From Pyrus communis (taxonomy: Eukaryota; Streptophyta; Magnoliopsida; Rosales; Rosaceae): DNA of 64,000 bases. The position numbers and the translations under genes were made by a program. The stretch is taken from the NCBI RefSeq assembly GCF_963583255.1, contig NC_084817.1, positions 10,360,121-10,424,120 of the forward strand. The letters run 5' to 3'. How positions within the stretch are numbered: the first letter of the stretch is position 1; each line of letters opens with the position of its first letter. The notes under the pieces were generated by a model, which ran no database searches, was not told where the DNA came from, and saw only the letters and a list, made by a program, of their open reading frames with translations. This document shows, piece by piece, positions 33,024 to 45,062 of this stretch.

Positions 33024-35996
33024 ATGGGATCCCGAACAAACGTGTTTACCACTTTAGTAATTTTATGTGTCATTGCCTCTTTCTCAGCTGAATCATCCAC
33101 CGTTGATGTAACCAGGTCCGACTTTCCAGCTGATTTTGTTTTTGGAGTCACGACTGATGCTCCGCAGGTTTTTTTTTTGTGAAACTGTAGTTAACTAGCT
33201 GCACACTTTTTCCTTGTATATGTATTTTAATTTCTCTTTGCAAAATTTGATAATGTAATAATATGTATACTCCATGATGAGTTGGGTGTAGTACGAAGGA
33301 GCAACAGATGTCGCACGTAAAGGACCAAGTGTGTGGGATAACTACAACGAGAAGTTTCCAGGTTCGTCACATATACTCACTATTAGTTTGTTCTAGTTTC
33401 TTTGACATACCCTTATTTCTATGTGTCATAGTTTACCACCTATTTATTTTGTGATTTTCCTTCATTTCAGAGAGGATTCAGGACCATTCCAATCTGTCTA
33501 TTGCCACCGATTCGTATAGGCGATACAAGGTGAGTGAAGACATATTAATCATCAAGTTCTATTCACTACTAGCTCCGAAGAAAAGTTAAAAGTGTTTTTT
33601 TCTTCTCTATTTGGCATATAGCTTACAACCAGCAATTGTAACTGTAGGAAGATGTGGTGGCTATGAAGAACCTTGGAGTCGATGCCAACAGATTTTCTAC
33701 TGCCTGGACCAGGATTCTTCCTAGTAAGAACTTTAACGAAAATAATGGCTTTAAGTTTTAATAGCAAACACGACTATGTACATGTTGATGTGTGCTACTT
33801 GAGCTCTAATGCATTTTGTTTGCAATTCTGGACATGTAGACGGAAGCTTGAATGGTGGAATAAATCAAGAGGGCCTTGATCACTACAACAACGTGATCGA
33901 TGAATTACTGAAGAATGGTAAGACACTTAATTTTACAAAGAACAGTGACAGTATATCTTCATAGTTTGTGTTAATTACCAGTGATATGCCTTCAGTTTTC
34001 AATAAGTTTTAGGAAGCCTAAGCTTGAAGAAACAATATTTGATATAATATATATGCTTTGTGGAGAATATACACATGATGAAAGATGTTCATCAAGTTTT
34101 CTAGCGCTCTGTAAATTGTAGTTATAACAAAGCAATGATCAATAACTGACCACATGCCATTAGCAATTGTCATTCTCCTATATGTTGATCGTTTGATTAA
34201 GTCAATTCTATATTGTAATACAGGCATCCAACCCTTTGTGACCCTCTTGCACTTTGACCCACCACAAGCCTTGACGGACAAGTAAGGAGGAGTCCTGAGC
34301 CGCACTTTTGTGTAAGCACCTTTTGATGCTAAATACTTTTCATCTCTCAAAGTTGTGACACTCATGTTTACCATATCACATATTTTCAGGGCTGATTTCA
34401 AGGACTACTGCGAGCTATGCTTTAAAACGTACGGTGATAGGGTAAAAAATTGGATCACAATCAACGAGCCACTGATTATGGCCAAGCTGGGTTATGACTT
34501 TGGAGTTGGTCCACCAGCCAGGTGCTCGGTTCCTGTGAAAGAACATGCTCCTCCATGTACAGGCGGAAATTCCGGCACTGAGCCATACACTGTGAGCCAT
34601 AACCTTCTCCTTGCCCATGCTACCGTTGTCAACCTCTACAGAGATAAGTTTCTCGTGAGTCACACTCTGATTCATTTACCGTCAACTTCTGGAATTAACA
34701 TCAAATCCATGAGACTCTTCTCTTGACTAATGTTTATTTATTATTTTGCTTATTTGAAGGGAGATCAAGGTGGTCAAATCGGAATCAGTCTGGTCGGGCA
34801 GTATGTTGAGCCATTTTCTAATTCAATAGAAGACAAGGCAGCGGCAAAGAGACTAATGGACTTTGAAATTGGGTGGTTAGTAAGAAGTAGTATATATTGC
34901 TGGAACAAGTACCGCTTCTACAGTGATTCTTGCCTATTGTTTTCTTTTGAAATCAACAAAATGTATTTTCCATAAAATGATTTTGTACTCCTACTTATCA
35001 GGTATATGGAACCGTTAGTATACGGAGCCTATCCGAAAATTATGAGACTCTTAGCCAAGCAAAGGATACCGACTTTCACAGTGGAAGAGAAAAAACTTAT
35101 GAAGGGATCCTTCGATTTCATTGGGGTCAATTACTATACTTCAAGATTTGGTCGCTACCTACCAAGAAAACCTGGTGCACCAATCGCCTACCGCAGTGAT
35201 ACTTTTGCTAGAGCTGTGACTGAAAGTAAGCTTATACATGACCTTATTGCTAAGGCTGGTCTGTATGTGCTTTTGTGCGTCTCTGTGCGTGTGTCCATGT
35301 GTTTGTGTGTACATGTATAAATGATCGATAGGTTGAAAGTGGTACTGATATTGTTGCCCATGTTTTTATTGTTGCAGATAAAGATCGAGTCCTTATTGGC
35401 CCTAAAGTAAGAAAAGTGAGACTGTCAAAATATATTTCTCTAGTTTACTATTTTGCGGGACTGTAGCAAATATATCTGGAAAACTAAATTTGCATCCCTT
35501 GCAGGCTCAAGGAATCGACTTTATATACTCTTATCCACAAGGATTACAGAAACTTTTGGAGTTCATGAACCAAAACTACCAGAGCCCAACAGTTTATATT
35601 ACGGAGAATGGAATTACCGAAGCCAAGCTTGATAAATCATTGAAGGATCCACATAGAATCCAATATATTCTTCAGCATCTGTACCGGATCAAGATGGCAA
35701 TGAAGTACGTAATCTATTACATGACAAAAAATTACTAATCTAGATCAACTTCATGAGTTGAGTGCATGTTTACTAGTTTGAGGAAAGAGTATCTATTTAC
35801 TTGTCACTGATGTTTTTGCAGGAATGGTGTGAATGTGAAGGGATACTTTCATTGGTCCCTACTCGATAATTTTGAGTTTCGGCAAGGGTTTGTTCCAAAA
35901 TTCGGTCTTTACTACGTGGACCGTAACAACAACCTTACTCGAATTCCCAAAGAGTCGGCAAAGTGGCTCCCGAAATTCCTGAATGATAATGCCTAG
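33024..35996 (+). pseudogene. GH1 beta-glucosidase gene with one in-frame stop codon
   Basis: Twelve exons, 33024-33167, 33292-33361, 33471-33529, 33648-33723, 33840-33917, 34224-34311, 34390-34654, 34760-34875, 35002-35225, 35378-35406, 35505-35704 and 35822-35996, keep frame throughout (507 codons plus stop). It would be a secreted retaining glycosidase: signal peptide MGSRTNVFTTLVILCV, acid/base Glu198 in TINEP, nucleophile Glu417 in [33 protein letters not shown]1 enzymes cleave glucosides of defence compounds, monolignols or hormones; the substrate is not readable here. One lesion: TAA at 34283-34285 (codon 163, DK*GG), where the family has Tyr. The same change makes a GTAAGG donor at 34282 that could bypass it in frame. 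It may be a null allele, or partly functional by alternative splicing. Confidence 0.9.
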
Positions 35997-37140
35997 GAAT
36001 AAATTGAAAGCCCAATATAAAAATAATCATTATCTGATCATTGGACTCTAATAGCATATATATATAGGCGTTTTTATGTTGAAACTGCTTAAGAACTTAC
36101 GGTTTATTATTTACAAACAATTGCAGTGTTTCATCCATTCTATTCATGCTACTTTCTTTTTTAAAGTCTTATAAACGCAGCATTACTTTATATGAAGTAA
36201 CTTTTGGATTGAATTGTTAAGATATTTATAGCAAGAATATTCCAGTCAAGTTTGGTGTATGTGAGGCCATTTAATTTGTTGAGCAGCCATTGATGCTAAC
36301 TCGTTTCTGTAATATTTCAATTAATATTCTATGAAAAGTTACGAAAGCAAATAGATTCAATCGTCCAACAAGAGGAAGAAGGTATATTTCTTTTGCAACC
36401 ATGAAAATCAAGATCGTAACTAGAGTTGAATAACTACTGAATTTGATTATAGCATTATTCTGTTGGAATCTAGAATAATCAAGTGCGGTTCCTTGATTCT
36501 TTTAGTTTTCTTGTTTTATTAATTTTTAATGAGAATTAAAAAAAAAATACAAAAAAGGCTAAAGAACCTTGAATACGTTGGATTTGATGGCTCAATTCTA
36601 TTGTGTCTAGACCCTTTTTATATCGACATAATCCCAAACTGATGTGCCTCCTTAGTTGGCGTATGTGGAGCATATGCTAGGTCTTTTATGGTGCTCATAT
36701 TTAAAGCCGCTCTTTGTGCAAATGAAATGTGGGTGTGAGAATAGTAGCTGACACTCCTATTTATTACTAAAGGTTGCTGCACCATTTGGAGAAAGAAGGC
36801 AACCTTTCTTTGGTTTTGTGTTGTTTCACTTTTTTGTAAAAGCTTTTGTATGTTTGTATCTTTGTGAGCAAGAATCTGATATTTGTTCTTGGCTCGCTGT
36901 ACTTTGAAGTCCCTCTGCTCAGTGAATGTATTTCGCTCACTGTACTTTAAAGTCCCTTTGCATAGTATCTTTTGACTTTGTAAGTCTTGAAGCATGGTTC
37001 ATGAACTTATGATTTGAAGCCACCCTCAAAGTAAGTTAGCAAGCGATTTTGTGCTTGCTTAGGGCACCACCATTAATGTAAAATGATTGAAATGCATACT
37101 TCCACTCATACGAGGACCATCTAATCTTCAAAATATGTCC
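35997..37140. other. Beta-glucosidase 3' flank and unassigned DNA
   Basis: No gene is supported. 36880-36975 contains a short imperfect direct repeat (TCGCTGTACTTTGAAGTCCCT / TCACTGTACTTTAAAGTCCCT). From about 36460 onward the DNA may already belong to the decayed copia element. Confidence 0.4.
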
Positions 37141-40100
37141 TTGGCGTCTCCATATCCTGCAAATGAAACTGTTCAAACTGCCAATCGTGAAGGTTTGAAA
37201 GTGTCTCACATTGGTAGCAACATTATCAAACCTTCAGTTCATCCAATTAGATAGAATTCAATTTTATATGTCCCACAATTACCTTATAACTTGCTGTCAG
37301 TTCACAAGATTTGTCTTGACAATAACTATTAGCTTATTTTGTATGCCAATTGTTTTTGGATCCAGGACAAAGTCACAGGGAGGATCTTGTACAAAGGACT
37401 ATGCAATAATGGTCTCTATCCTATCCATTCACTTGCTCGACCACAAATAAACGTTCAACAAGAATAACATGATGTTTGGCATCATTCATCTAACCCTTCT
37501 GTCTCTTTAATGCTTTGGAATGCTGCTATATCTTGTGCTAAAGATGTTAATCTTGCACTGTGTAATAGTTGTTTAGAGGGAAAGTTCACTAAGCTACCAT
37601 TTCAAACTAGGTCTCATCAATCCATTGTTCCTTTTGAAATAGCCCACAGTGACCTCTGAGATCCTACACCATTTAATTCAATGGATGGTTTTAAATACTA
37701 TGTCACTTTTATTGATGAGTGTACTAGATTTTGTTGGTTATTCCCTCTTGTTGATAATTCAGACTTCTTTTCTTCATTTGTTTCATTATGTGCATTTGTG
37801 CAAACTCAATTCTCAACTTTTGTGAAAAGTTTACAAACTAATGGAGGTGGAGAATATGCCAATCATAAATTACACTTTCTTGCAAGACAAGGAAGTTATA
37901 CATCACAAGTGATGTCCCTATATCCCTGAACAAAATGGCCTAATTAAGAGAAAACATAGGCACATCATTAAGACTGCCGTTACCTTGCTGAATATGCTCA
38001 ACGTCCTTCCCAATTTTGGTCTTTTGCATGTCAAACAGTTGTGTATCTCATAAATAGAATGCCATCCTCACTTTTACAACACAAATCTCCATTTCAACTC
38101 TTGTTTGGAAAATTACCTGTTATATCACATCTAAAGGTATTTGGTTGCCCATGTTTTCTATTATTGAGACCATACAATAGTTCTAAACTGGAAGCTAAAG
38201 CAACTAGATGTGTGTTTCTTGGCTATGCATCTCAATACAAAGAGTATATTTTTTTTTGATGTCTCTAAACACCAGGTGTACATTTCTAGACATGTGTTTT
38301 TCAATGAACTAGAGTTTACTTATTCTAGTCTAATAAAACAGTCAACATAACTCTATGCTCACTCTATTCCTAGTGTTGTATTACCACCACCATTAGTCAC
38401 AACTCTTGACAATTTGCTAGTGTCTCCATCATTACCATATGTGTCCTAACAACTCTTACATTCTTCATCAAGTTCACCATCTATCATTAGTTTACAACCT
38501 ATACATGCTGCTTCACCCTCTAGTAATTCATCACATAGTCTAATACCTCATTTTGCTTCTAAGTCTATTACTGGCACTGCAAGTGACTCCTCCTTACTCC
38601 CTGTGGATCTTTTGTTTGATCTTGAAAATCTTCAAGTGGGTCTTCCCTTTGCTCCACTTAACATGCATCTAATGCAGACTAGAAGCCAGACAAGTATAAA
38701 TAAGAAAAATGCCTTATTGACAGTTTTAGTTGATTCTGATACTATGGATTTGTCATTGGTTGAACCTACTTCATACAAGAGTGTACTTAAGGTTCTAGTT
38801 TGACTTAAACCAATGCAAAAGGAAATTGGGGCTTTACATTCTCAGGGTACATGGTCTTTGGTTTCTCTTCCTTCACAGAAGAATTTAGTTGGATGTAAGT
38901 GGATCTATAAAATTAAGAAGAACTCAGATGGTATTATTGTCAGGCCTAGGCTTTGTTGGTGGCAATAGGCTTCAATCAAGAACCAGGGTTTGATTATGGA
39001 GAGACATTCAGTCCAGTGGTTAAACCTACTACTGTTAGGTTGGTTTTGGCTTTAGTGCACATCATGGATGAAAATTGAGGCAACTTGATGTTAAAAATAC
39101 ATTCTTTCATGGCTTGTTGTAGGATGAAGTGTACATGTCTCAACCTCCTCTTAGTTTTGTAGATGCACATAATGCATAGAATCCACATTTGGTTTGCTAA
39201 CTTCATGAGTCTTTATATGGCTTGAAACAAGCCCTAAGAGTATGGAACCGCGTTTCTACCTAACATTGGTTTTCAATCCACTTATTTAGATTCTTCTTTA
39301 TTTCTGAAGAAGATTGGTAGTGATATTGTGATTTTGGTTCCCTATGTGGATGACATTATAATCACAATGAGCTATTCATCTGTCATTCATCATGTTATTA
39401 ACTCTCTCACCTCTGAGGTTGATATAAAGGACTTAGGTGACTTGCACTATTTTCTTGGCATTCAGATCACCTCAATCAAATATGGGTTGTTTTTATCTAG
39501 TCAAAGTTTGTGCAGGATTTGCTGCACAAAATTGAGATGTTTGATTCTAAAAGTTATGATACACCTCATTTACCATACAATAAGCTTCTCAAGAATGATG
39601 GGGCTCTCTACGACAATCCTACTGCATCTTGCAGCATTATAGGTGCCCTTCAATATTCTCACATTTTCAAGGTCGTATATTGCTTTTTCAATGCACCAAA
39701 TATGCAATTTATGCAAAATCCTATGGCTTCACACTATATTGTTGTCAAGCGCAAACTTAGGTACTTGAAGGGTACAATGCATCATGGTATTATTTATTCA
39801 AAAAGAGGTTTGGTATTAAAAGCTTTCAGTGATGCTGACTCGGCCGGGATCCAATTGATCGTAGGTCAACTATAGGTTTAGTTGTGTTTTTGGGATCCAA
39901 TCCTATTTCCTGGTCATCCAAGAAGCAACAAATGGTATCATGATCTTCCACAAAGGCAGAATATCGTGCAATGCCATTACTTCAACTAAACTAGTTGAAT
40001 TCAACAGTTGCTTTCATTTATGCAGATCACAATCATTGCTTATCCTGTGTTATTTTGTGATAAATTGTCTTCGATTACCCTATATTTTAATCCTGTTTAG

Positions 40101-40297
40101 CACCAAAAAACAAAGCATACCGAAGCTGATGTTCATTTATCCGTGAAAGGATTTCCAAGAAGCAACTTGAAGTGCAGCTTATGTCTTCTCAAGAGCAGTT
40201 TATAGATATACTTACAAAGGTCCTCAGTGCACCCTTGTTTCGAACACACTGCAACAATCTCATGCTTGGATTACTCAACCAGGATCCTGAGAGGGGA
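37140..40297 (+). pseudogene. Decayed copia retrotransposon pol
   Basis: In order: GAG-pre-integrase piece (DKVTGRILYKGLCNNGLYP, 37368-37430), CNSCLEGK (37568), integrase core FIDECTRFCWLFP and QTNGGGEYANH (37700-37870), LINRMPSSLL and HLKVFGCPCFLLLRP (38050-38170), reverse transcriptase GCKWIYKIKKNSDG (38892), QLDVKNTFFHGLL, LYGLKQA (39215), LVPYVDDIII (39330), DLGDLHYFLGIQI (39430), then RNase H-side text RYLKGTMHHGI (39760) and FSDADSAG. Stops and frameshifts interrupt nearly every domain. It is a typical class I element polyprotein, now inactive. Confidence 0.8.
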
Positions 40298-40510
40298 TGT
40301 TAGAGTATATTTAATGGTTAGAGATTGTGATACTTGTCATTCATATGTAGAGTTGGGTAGTGAAGGTTGTTAGATTCCATTGCTTAGAAATACAAGTGTG
40401 ATGTAATAACTTCTTCATTAAGAAATATCAAAGATAATAGATTTTCCTCTTCTCTCTCCATTTTCGAATCCTTTATTTCTCTCTATAAGAATCATATTCA
40501 AGAACTATCA
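40298..40510 (+). mobile_element. Probable 3' LTR of the decayed copia element
   Basis: A polypurine tract GAGAGGGGA at 40289-40297 is followed by TGTTAGAGTATATT. The end CTATCA near 40510 is uncertain. No matching 5' LTR was found upstream of 37140. Confidence 0.5.
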
Positions 40511-40622
40511 AATTGATCACTTATGGTTAACATATACAACTTGATTAAGGGGAACCACTTCATATGAAACATGTTTCTTCAATTTAAATTGATATTCATA
40601 CTGGTATTGTCCACACACTTAA

Positions 40623-42024
40623 TGTAACGTCCCGAAAATTCTTATTTGGAAGCTAAATCCGATGATAGGCCAAATTAAAATCTTGTTTACTTACTACCAT
40701 TAATCACAATCTCTTTAATAAATTCTTAATTCCTCACAAATTTTATCGCTAAACTTATTTAACAAAAACATAACGTCCGGTCCATCTTTGAACTAAACAC
40801 CCAATCTCTTTTCTTCTTTCTAATTTTCGTTAAAGATTAATCTCAGTTATTTTATGGCTGCATCTAACCTTCTTGTTAGACTACCTACGTACCCTATGAA
40901 GGAATCAAGCTAATCGTAGTTCACATTTCCAATGTCTAAATCCATTTCCGATAATACTCAATTAACCGAAATATCTAACATTCATGTTAATAATCGAAGT
41001 ACCTCAAATGTATACCAAATACGTAATTGGAATATCGAAATACGCATAAAATGGTAACGTCGGCTTATTGGCCACGCGCCATCGCGCGTGATGATTTCCT
41101 GCGAAAGGAAACCTAAAATTTCGACGAACTCTAAAAATTACCAAATTTTACAGGGTTGTAGAACACAACAAGGGGAGAACTTTTATACCTAGGCCGAAGC
41201 CCAGTTTAGCTGGGAAGTGGTCGGAAAACCACTCGAACCATCGGAACCCTCGATTTGGGTAGTTGTTGATTCGCCACCAAAACGAACTTTGCCGCCTCAT
41301 CCAAGTCTTGGGTGTTGCTCCTGGGGTTGAGAGGAGTCTTTTGGTGGTGGTCATCGACAAGGAAGCTTGCCGGCGCCACCGAAAAAAGGTTAAAGCTACC
41401 AGAATCACCCGTGGGTTTGTGGCTTCGATTTGTAAGTTTGGGTGAGAAATTTGAAATGTAACACCATAGGGACGTTGGGCTCGATGAGAGCTTTCCATAA
41501 ACACCAAGTCCACCTTGAACGGAGGTTGGACAGAGAAGATAGGATCGGGTCAAGGAACCGGGTCGGGTGGAGAAACCGGGTTGGCCGGTTCTCTCATTCT
41601 CCCTTCCCTCATTTCCCTCCTTTTCTTTTCTTCCCATTTGTCCTCCCTTTTGCCCCTCTTTTTCCTGATTGGCAGCTCCCTCTCCTTTTTCTCCCCTTCT
41701 TTCCATCTCAGCTACACACGTGGCACCATATCCATACTCCAACAAATTTGGAGCCTTCCAGATAAATAATTAAAGTACCGTTTTTGCCCCTAATTTCGTT
41801 CGTTAATAACTCATTCGTTATAACTCTGTTTCACAAACGGTTTGCACCTACGCATTCATGAGATCGAGCTCTATCCAAATATGCCAAGAAATATGATAAA
41901 ATATATGAGGATAAAATATGTCCTCATATAATTATGTTTAGTCAACGAGGGACATTTTCGTCATTTCACTTTCCGAAAAAAAAATTTCCACAATCATTTA
42001 TTTTAAATTTTTTAGGGTATTACA
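40623..42024 (+). mobile_element. Gypsy-type solo LTR, 1402 bp, with TSD CTTAA
   Basis: Starts TGTAACGTCCCGAAAATT and ends TTTAGGGTATTACA, the ends I associate with chromovirus (Del/Tekay-like) gypsy LTRs. It is bordered by the perfect 5-bp repeat CTTAA at 40618-40622 and 42025-42029. The paralogous site in copy B (near 48925) is empty. Open stretches inside it, for example 41206-41745 on the minus strand, are not genes. Confidence 0.85.
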
Positions 42025-42269
42025 CTTAATTACAAGTGTAATTAAGTAGGTGGGGGTATTATTCAAAAGGCTTTGGTAAAATATGATAAACTTTTTAGGC
42101 TTAGCGTAGTTCATGTCTCAACTTACCATCTATTGCTAGATAAGTTTTCAACACACCTCCTCATGAATGGCTTCATGGAGTTACAAGGAAAATCGATTCC
42201 CACAACTAAAACCTATCCAACCATTATTCTGAAAAAAAAACTCCCACTATTAAGCATACATTATTGTGT

Positions 42270-42732
42270 GAGTAAATTGTAGCGATGGTCCCTTAACTTT
42301 AACCAAATTGCAGCAATGGTCCCTGGTCTCTCAATTAAAAATTTATTACCATTAGTCCCTCAACTCATCAAAACGTATAGCTATAGTCTTTTTCATCAAC
42401 TCAGTCATAATTCTGTCAAAATGAGTTATGTTGAAATGACCCTTACTCCAATTGGGTTAAATTAAAGTTGAGGGACCATTTCTCCAGTTGGATTAAAGTT
42501 GAGGGACTATTGATACAGTTTTTCTTATTTGATTTTTCATATTTGCCCCTTGATTCAACCTCACGTGCATGGCACGTGACTCATTTTGATGGAAGTTCTA
42601 ACAGAGTTAATGAATAGGACCATAGTTGAATGTTTTGATGAGTTAAGTGACCAATGATAATGGATTTATAGTTGAAGGACCATTGCTCCAATTGGGTTAA
42701 AGTTGAGGGATCATTGTTACATTAATTTACTC
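42270..42732. mobile_element. TIR (fold-back type) element, 463 bp
   Basis: The left end GAGTAAATTGTAGCGATGGTCCCT pairs with the right end (GGATCATTGTTACATTAATTTACTC reversed), with further inverted matches TAACTTTAACCAAATTG / CAATTGGGTTAAAGTT. The corresponding place in duplication copy B lacks it. It shares the word ATGGTCCCT near its ends with the elements at 46263 and 55641. Confidence 0.75.
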
Positions 42733-43186
42733 ATCCTGTCATATGATCGATATAAGATCTTATTCTCCAATAAAATAGTATTGGAACCATTCAATATGAG
42801 AAAGATTCACTTCATAAGATTTTAACATGTGTTTCAGCATGTATATTTGAGTGATACAATGGATAGGTGTTTGAAAGAATGTGAAAGAAAACACGAAACA
42901 CAGAGAGGGCGCAATGAAAATGGAACGAAAGTTAGAATTTTAAATAACGAGAATAAGATCTTGGTGAGTGCTCACCATGGTAAAGAAGCAAGTGAAATAT
43001 ACAGTAAAGAGAAAGATATATGTTTGGATTAAATTGTAGTCCTTAGGCCAAAATCTTACATTTCATCATTAATTTCAAAGTATTTCCTTCTTCATACAAA
43101 ATGTAGTACATAATTAATTCGTAATTAATTATTCTTAAAGGATAATATACCATTGCAAGATTCTTATTATATATGCCATGATCGAA

Positions 43187-43558
43187 TTAGTGGTAACCCA
43201 AGTAAGCATCTGTATCGTTAACACAACCATCCCACATTTCTCTACTTAATTTCGAAGCATAATCGTTGTTGACTTTGACATGAATTTTGCGAAATGCTTC
43301 ATTCACTAATGCTTTTTGACAAGATTGACCAAGGTCAATGAGATCAAAGCAACACTCTAGATCCACAGGCACTGGCTTAACGAGTACATAATCAAATACT
43401 TCTTTTTCACAACTGGGAGAAAAACGTCTCCTGCATTCCTCCAAAAACTCAGAACTAGACGGAGAAGATGCTAAGATTGCAAATCCTGGAATGAACATTG
43501 CTTGTTCAATCACAAAAATGAGGATCAAAACAATAGTTGAACTATTTAATCTTCCCAT
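43187..43558 (-). CDS. Prolamin-like (EC1/ECA1-type) secreted cysteine-rich protein
   Basis: A single-exon gene of 123 residues. Residues 1-29 form a signal peptide (hydrophobic IVLILIFVIEQAMF). The mature part has six cysteines at 42, 50, 69, 70, 80 and 112, in the pattern C-x7-C-x18-CC-x9-C-x31-C, typical of the plant prolamin-like domain (EC1/ECA1 gametogenesis-related group). Proteins of this group are secreted peptides, often made in egg cells or reproductive tissue, some needed for gamete fusion. That role is known for the family, not shown here. A TATAAATA box (reverse complement, about 43644-43651) lies some 90 bp upstream. The gene looks intact; a decapitated paralogue is at 49835. 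Confidence 0.8.
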   Translation of the reverse strand: MGRLNSSTIVLILIFVIEQAMFIPGFAILASSPSSSEFLEECRRRFSPSCEKEVFDYVLVKPVPVDLECCFDLIDLGQSCQKALVNEAFRKIHVKVNNDYASKLSREMWDGCVNDTDAYLGYH

Positions 43559-43745
43559 TTTTCCTTCTTCTTTTGGTGTATATGTGAATGCTTTTATTTT
43601 GCTTGAATAAAAGCTGTGGGATGACTGAGGTTAAAAAACAAGTATTTATTTATATGTTGAACACTCTTGAGGATGATAAAATAAATAAAACTGTTTTTGA
43701 ATTGTAACTCGTAAATTGAATGCTAAATTAACTCAATGCTTCATT

Positions 43746-44159
43746 GAGAAGAGTTTTTTAGGGTGACGGGTACGTACTCATAAGCATAACTGGTGGTGTT
43801 GCCCACTAATTACTCATTGACACGTGTAAATAACGAAAAAAATGGAAATAACTCTTTAAAAGATTAATTGTTGTTGTAGGTCTATTTGACTGATGAATTA
43901 TAGAGATTGAGAAAGAGGGTGCGGTAAGCATGGAGACAATTAGGTGAATTCTAAAGTGTGATTTCTCATCCCATTGTGTCTTTGTTTATAGTAGTAGGGA
44001 ATATAAATTTCGTACCCCAATAAGATTACAACTATAATAGGATAATATATAAAGAAAATATATGGTAAAATCCCACAATTATGGTAAAATCTCACAAAGA
44101 TATCCCAAGATAATATAGGATTTACATGATTACATTTCTAAACTATTAGGACTGCAACA
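43746..44159. other. Intergenic DNA, no gene seen
   Basis: About 410 AT-rich bases between the promoter of the prolamin-like gene and the copia LTR remnant. Nothing is recognised. Confidence 0.5.
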
Positions 44160-45062
44160 CTCCCTCTTTAGTGTGTAAATACTCAAATAAATGGCACATC
44201 AGGTCTTCAACGATGAAGTAATTTCAGTTGATGAAGTTGTTGGTACAATGAGCGAATGTGAATCTCAAATTAAGTGAAGAACGCATAAAAAGGTAAAACT
44301 CACAAAACCTCGCTATGGTAAAACCTAAGGTTGGATAAAACCCCTTAGACCAAGGAGAAACGTGAGAAGTTGCATTAAGTCAAAACTATCATCTTTTAGA
44401 TGCAAGTAGCAAGCTCCCAATGGTATGATCAGCCTAGGATGGGTGTCCAGTCAAAACCTAGTTAGGTAATAAAAAACAATGGGAAAATGCTCCTAATCGT
44501 GAGAAAAAGAATACATTAAGATCAAGTGAGTATGTATACTTCTGGATACTCCCCATGAGTTTGACGAAACTTTCAAATGAGAAGTACAAGCATTGCATAT
44601 AAGATAATTACGTATATCAATTCCTCGAACAAGCTTTTAGAAGGTAGACTTATGCAGTGATGTGTGAATAGGTTAGCAATGTTGCCTGGGATTAGATTGC
44701 TCGACTTTAATCTCCTGATGCTTTGTTGATGTAGATGTAGACTCAATGTTCCTTGGCTTCATTTTTTCGATGTATCATGACTTGGTCGAGTGGATAAACG
44801 CGGCATAGTCCTTATGCTTCGTAGTTGGGACGCAATGATGGATGAAAACAGTAGGTACTTTGAATATGCTTAACAAGAGCTCCTATTCATATCTCATGTG
44901 TGGCGTAGTAAAGTGAGGTGAGCCTTGGAACGATTCGAAGATTTCACAACTAATGTCTATATAGTGGACCACCAAGATATTGCATTATCCTTAACGGTAA
45001 GGACTTAACCATTTGGAGATGTCCTTGTGCAGGTTTTATAAGTAACTAGTGTCATTAATTAG
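44160..45062 (-). pseudogene. Copia remnant, C-terminal end and LTR side
   Basis: On the minus strand, text near 44690-44610 resembles the copia tail (HKSTF, stop, KLVRGIDIRN), followed by GGGGAGTATCCAGAAGTATAC at about 44570. This is the same polypurine/LTR junction as in the plus-strand copy at 25090, so both are one family. The other part of this element is at 47453-47960, beyond a later LTR insertion. Confidence 0.5.

Larger units (their letters stand above)
40515..43745. repeat. Segmental duplication copy A (with prolamin-like gene)
   Basis: Matches 48640-50195 in order: TACAACTTGATTAAG.GGAACC near 40530, ATTGTCC near 40608, GTAGGTGGGG(G)TATTATTC at 42048, ACTTACCA.CTATT.CTAGATA near 42120, GAAAACACGAAACAC near 42887, the prolamin-like gene and its promoter. 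Copy A carries a 1402-bp solo LTR and a 463-bp TIR element that are absent from copy B. Confidence 0.85.

Noticed and set aside
34018..34401. A 127-residue minus-strand open frame
   Set aside because: Antisense to introns and exons 6-7 of the beta-glucosidase gene. It is a shadow with no features of its own.
36618..36995. A 125-residue minus-strand open frame
   Set aside because: Contains a short imperfect nucleotide repeat and no recognisable domain or homologous pattern. It lies beside a decayed copia element.
41206..41745. A 179-residue open frame on the minus strand, with overlapping plus-strand frames
   Set aside because: It lies wholly inside the solo LTR bounded by CTTAA repeats. It has low-complexity charged text, no domain and no start context.
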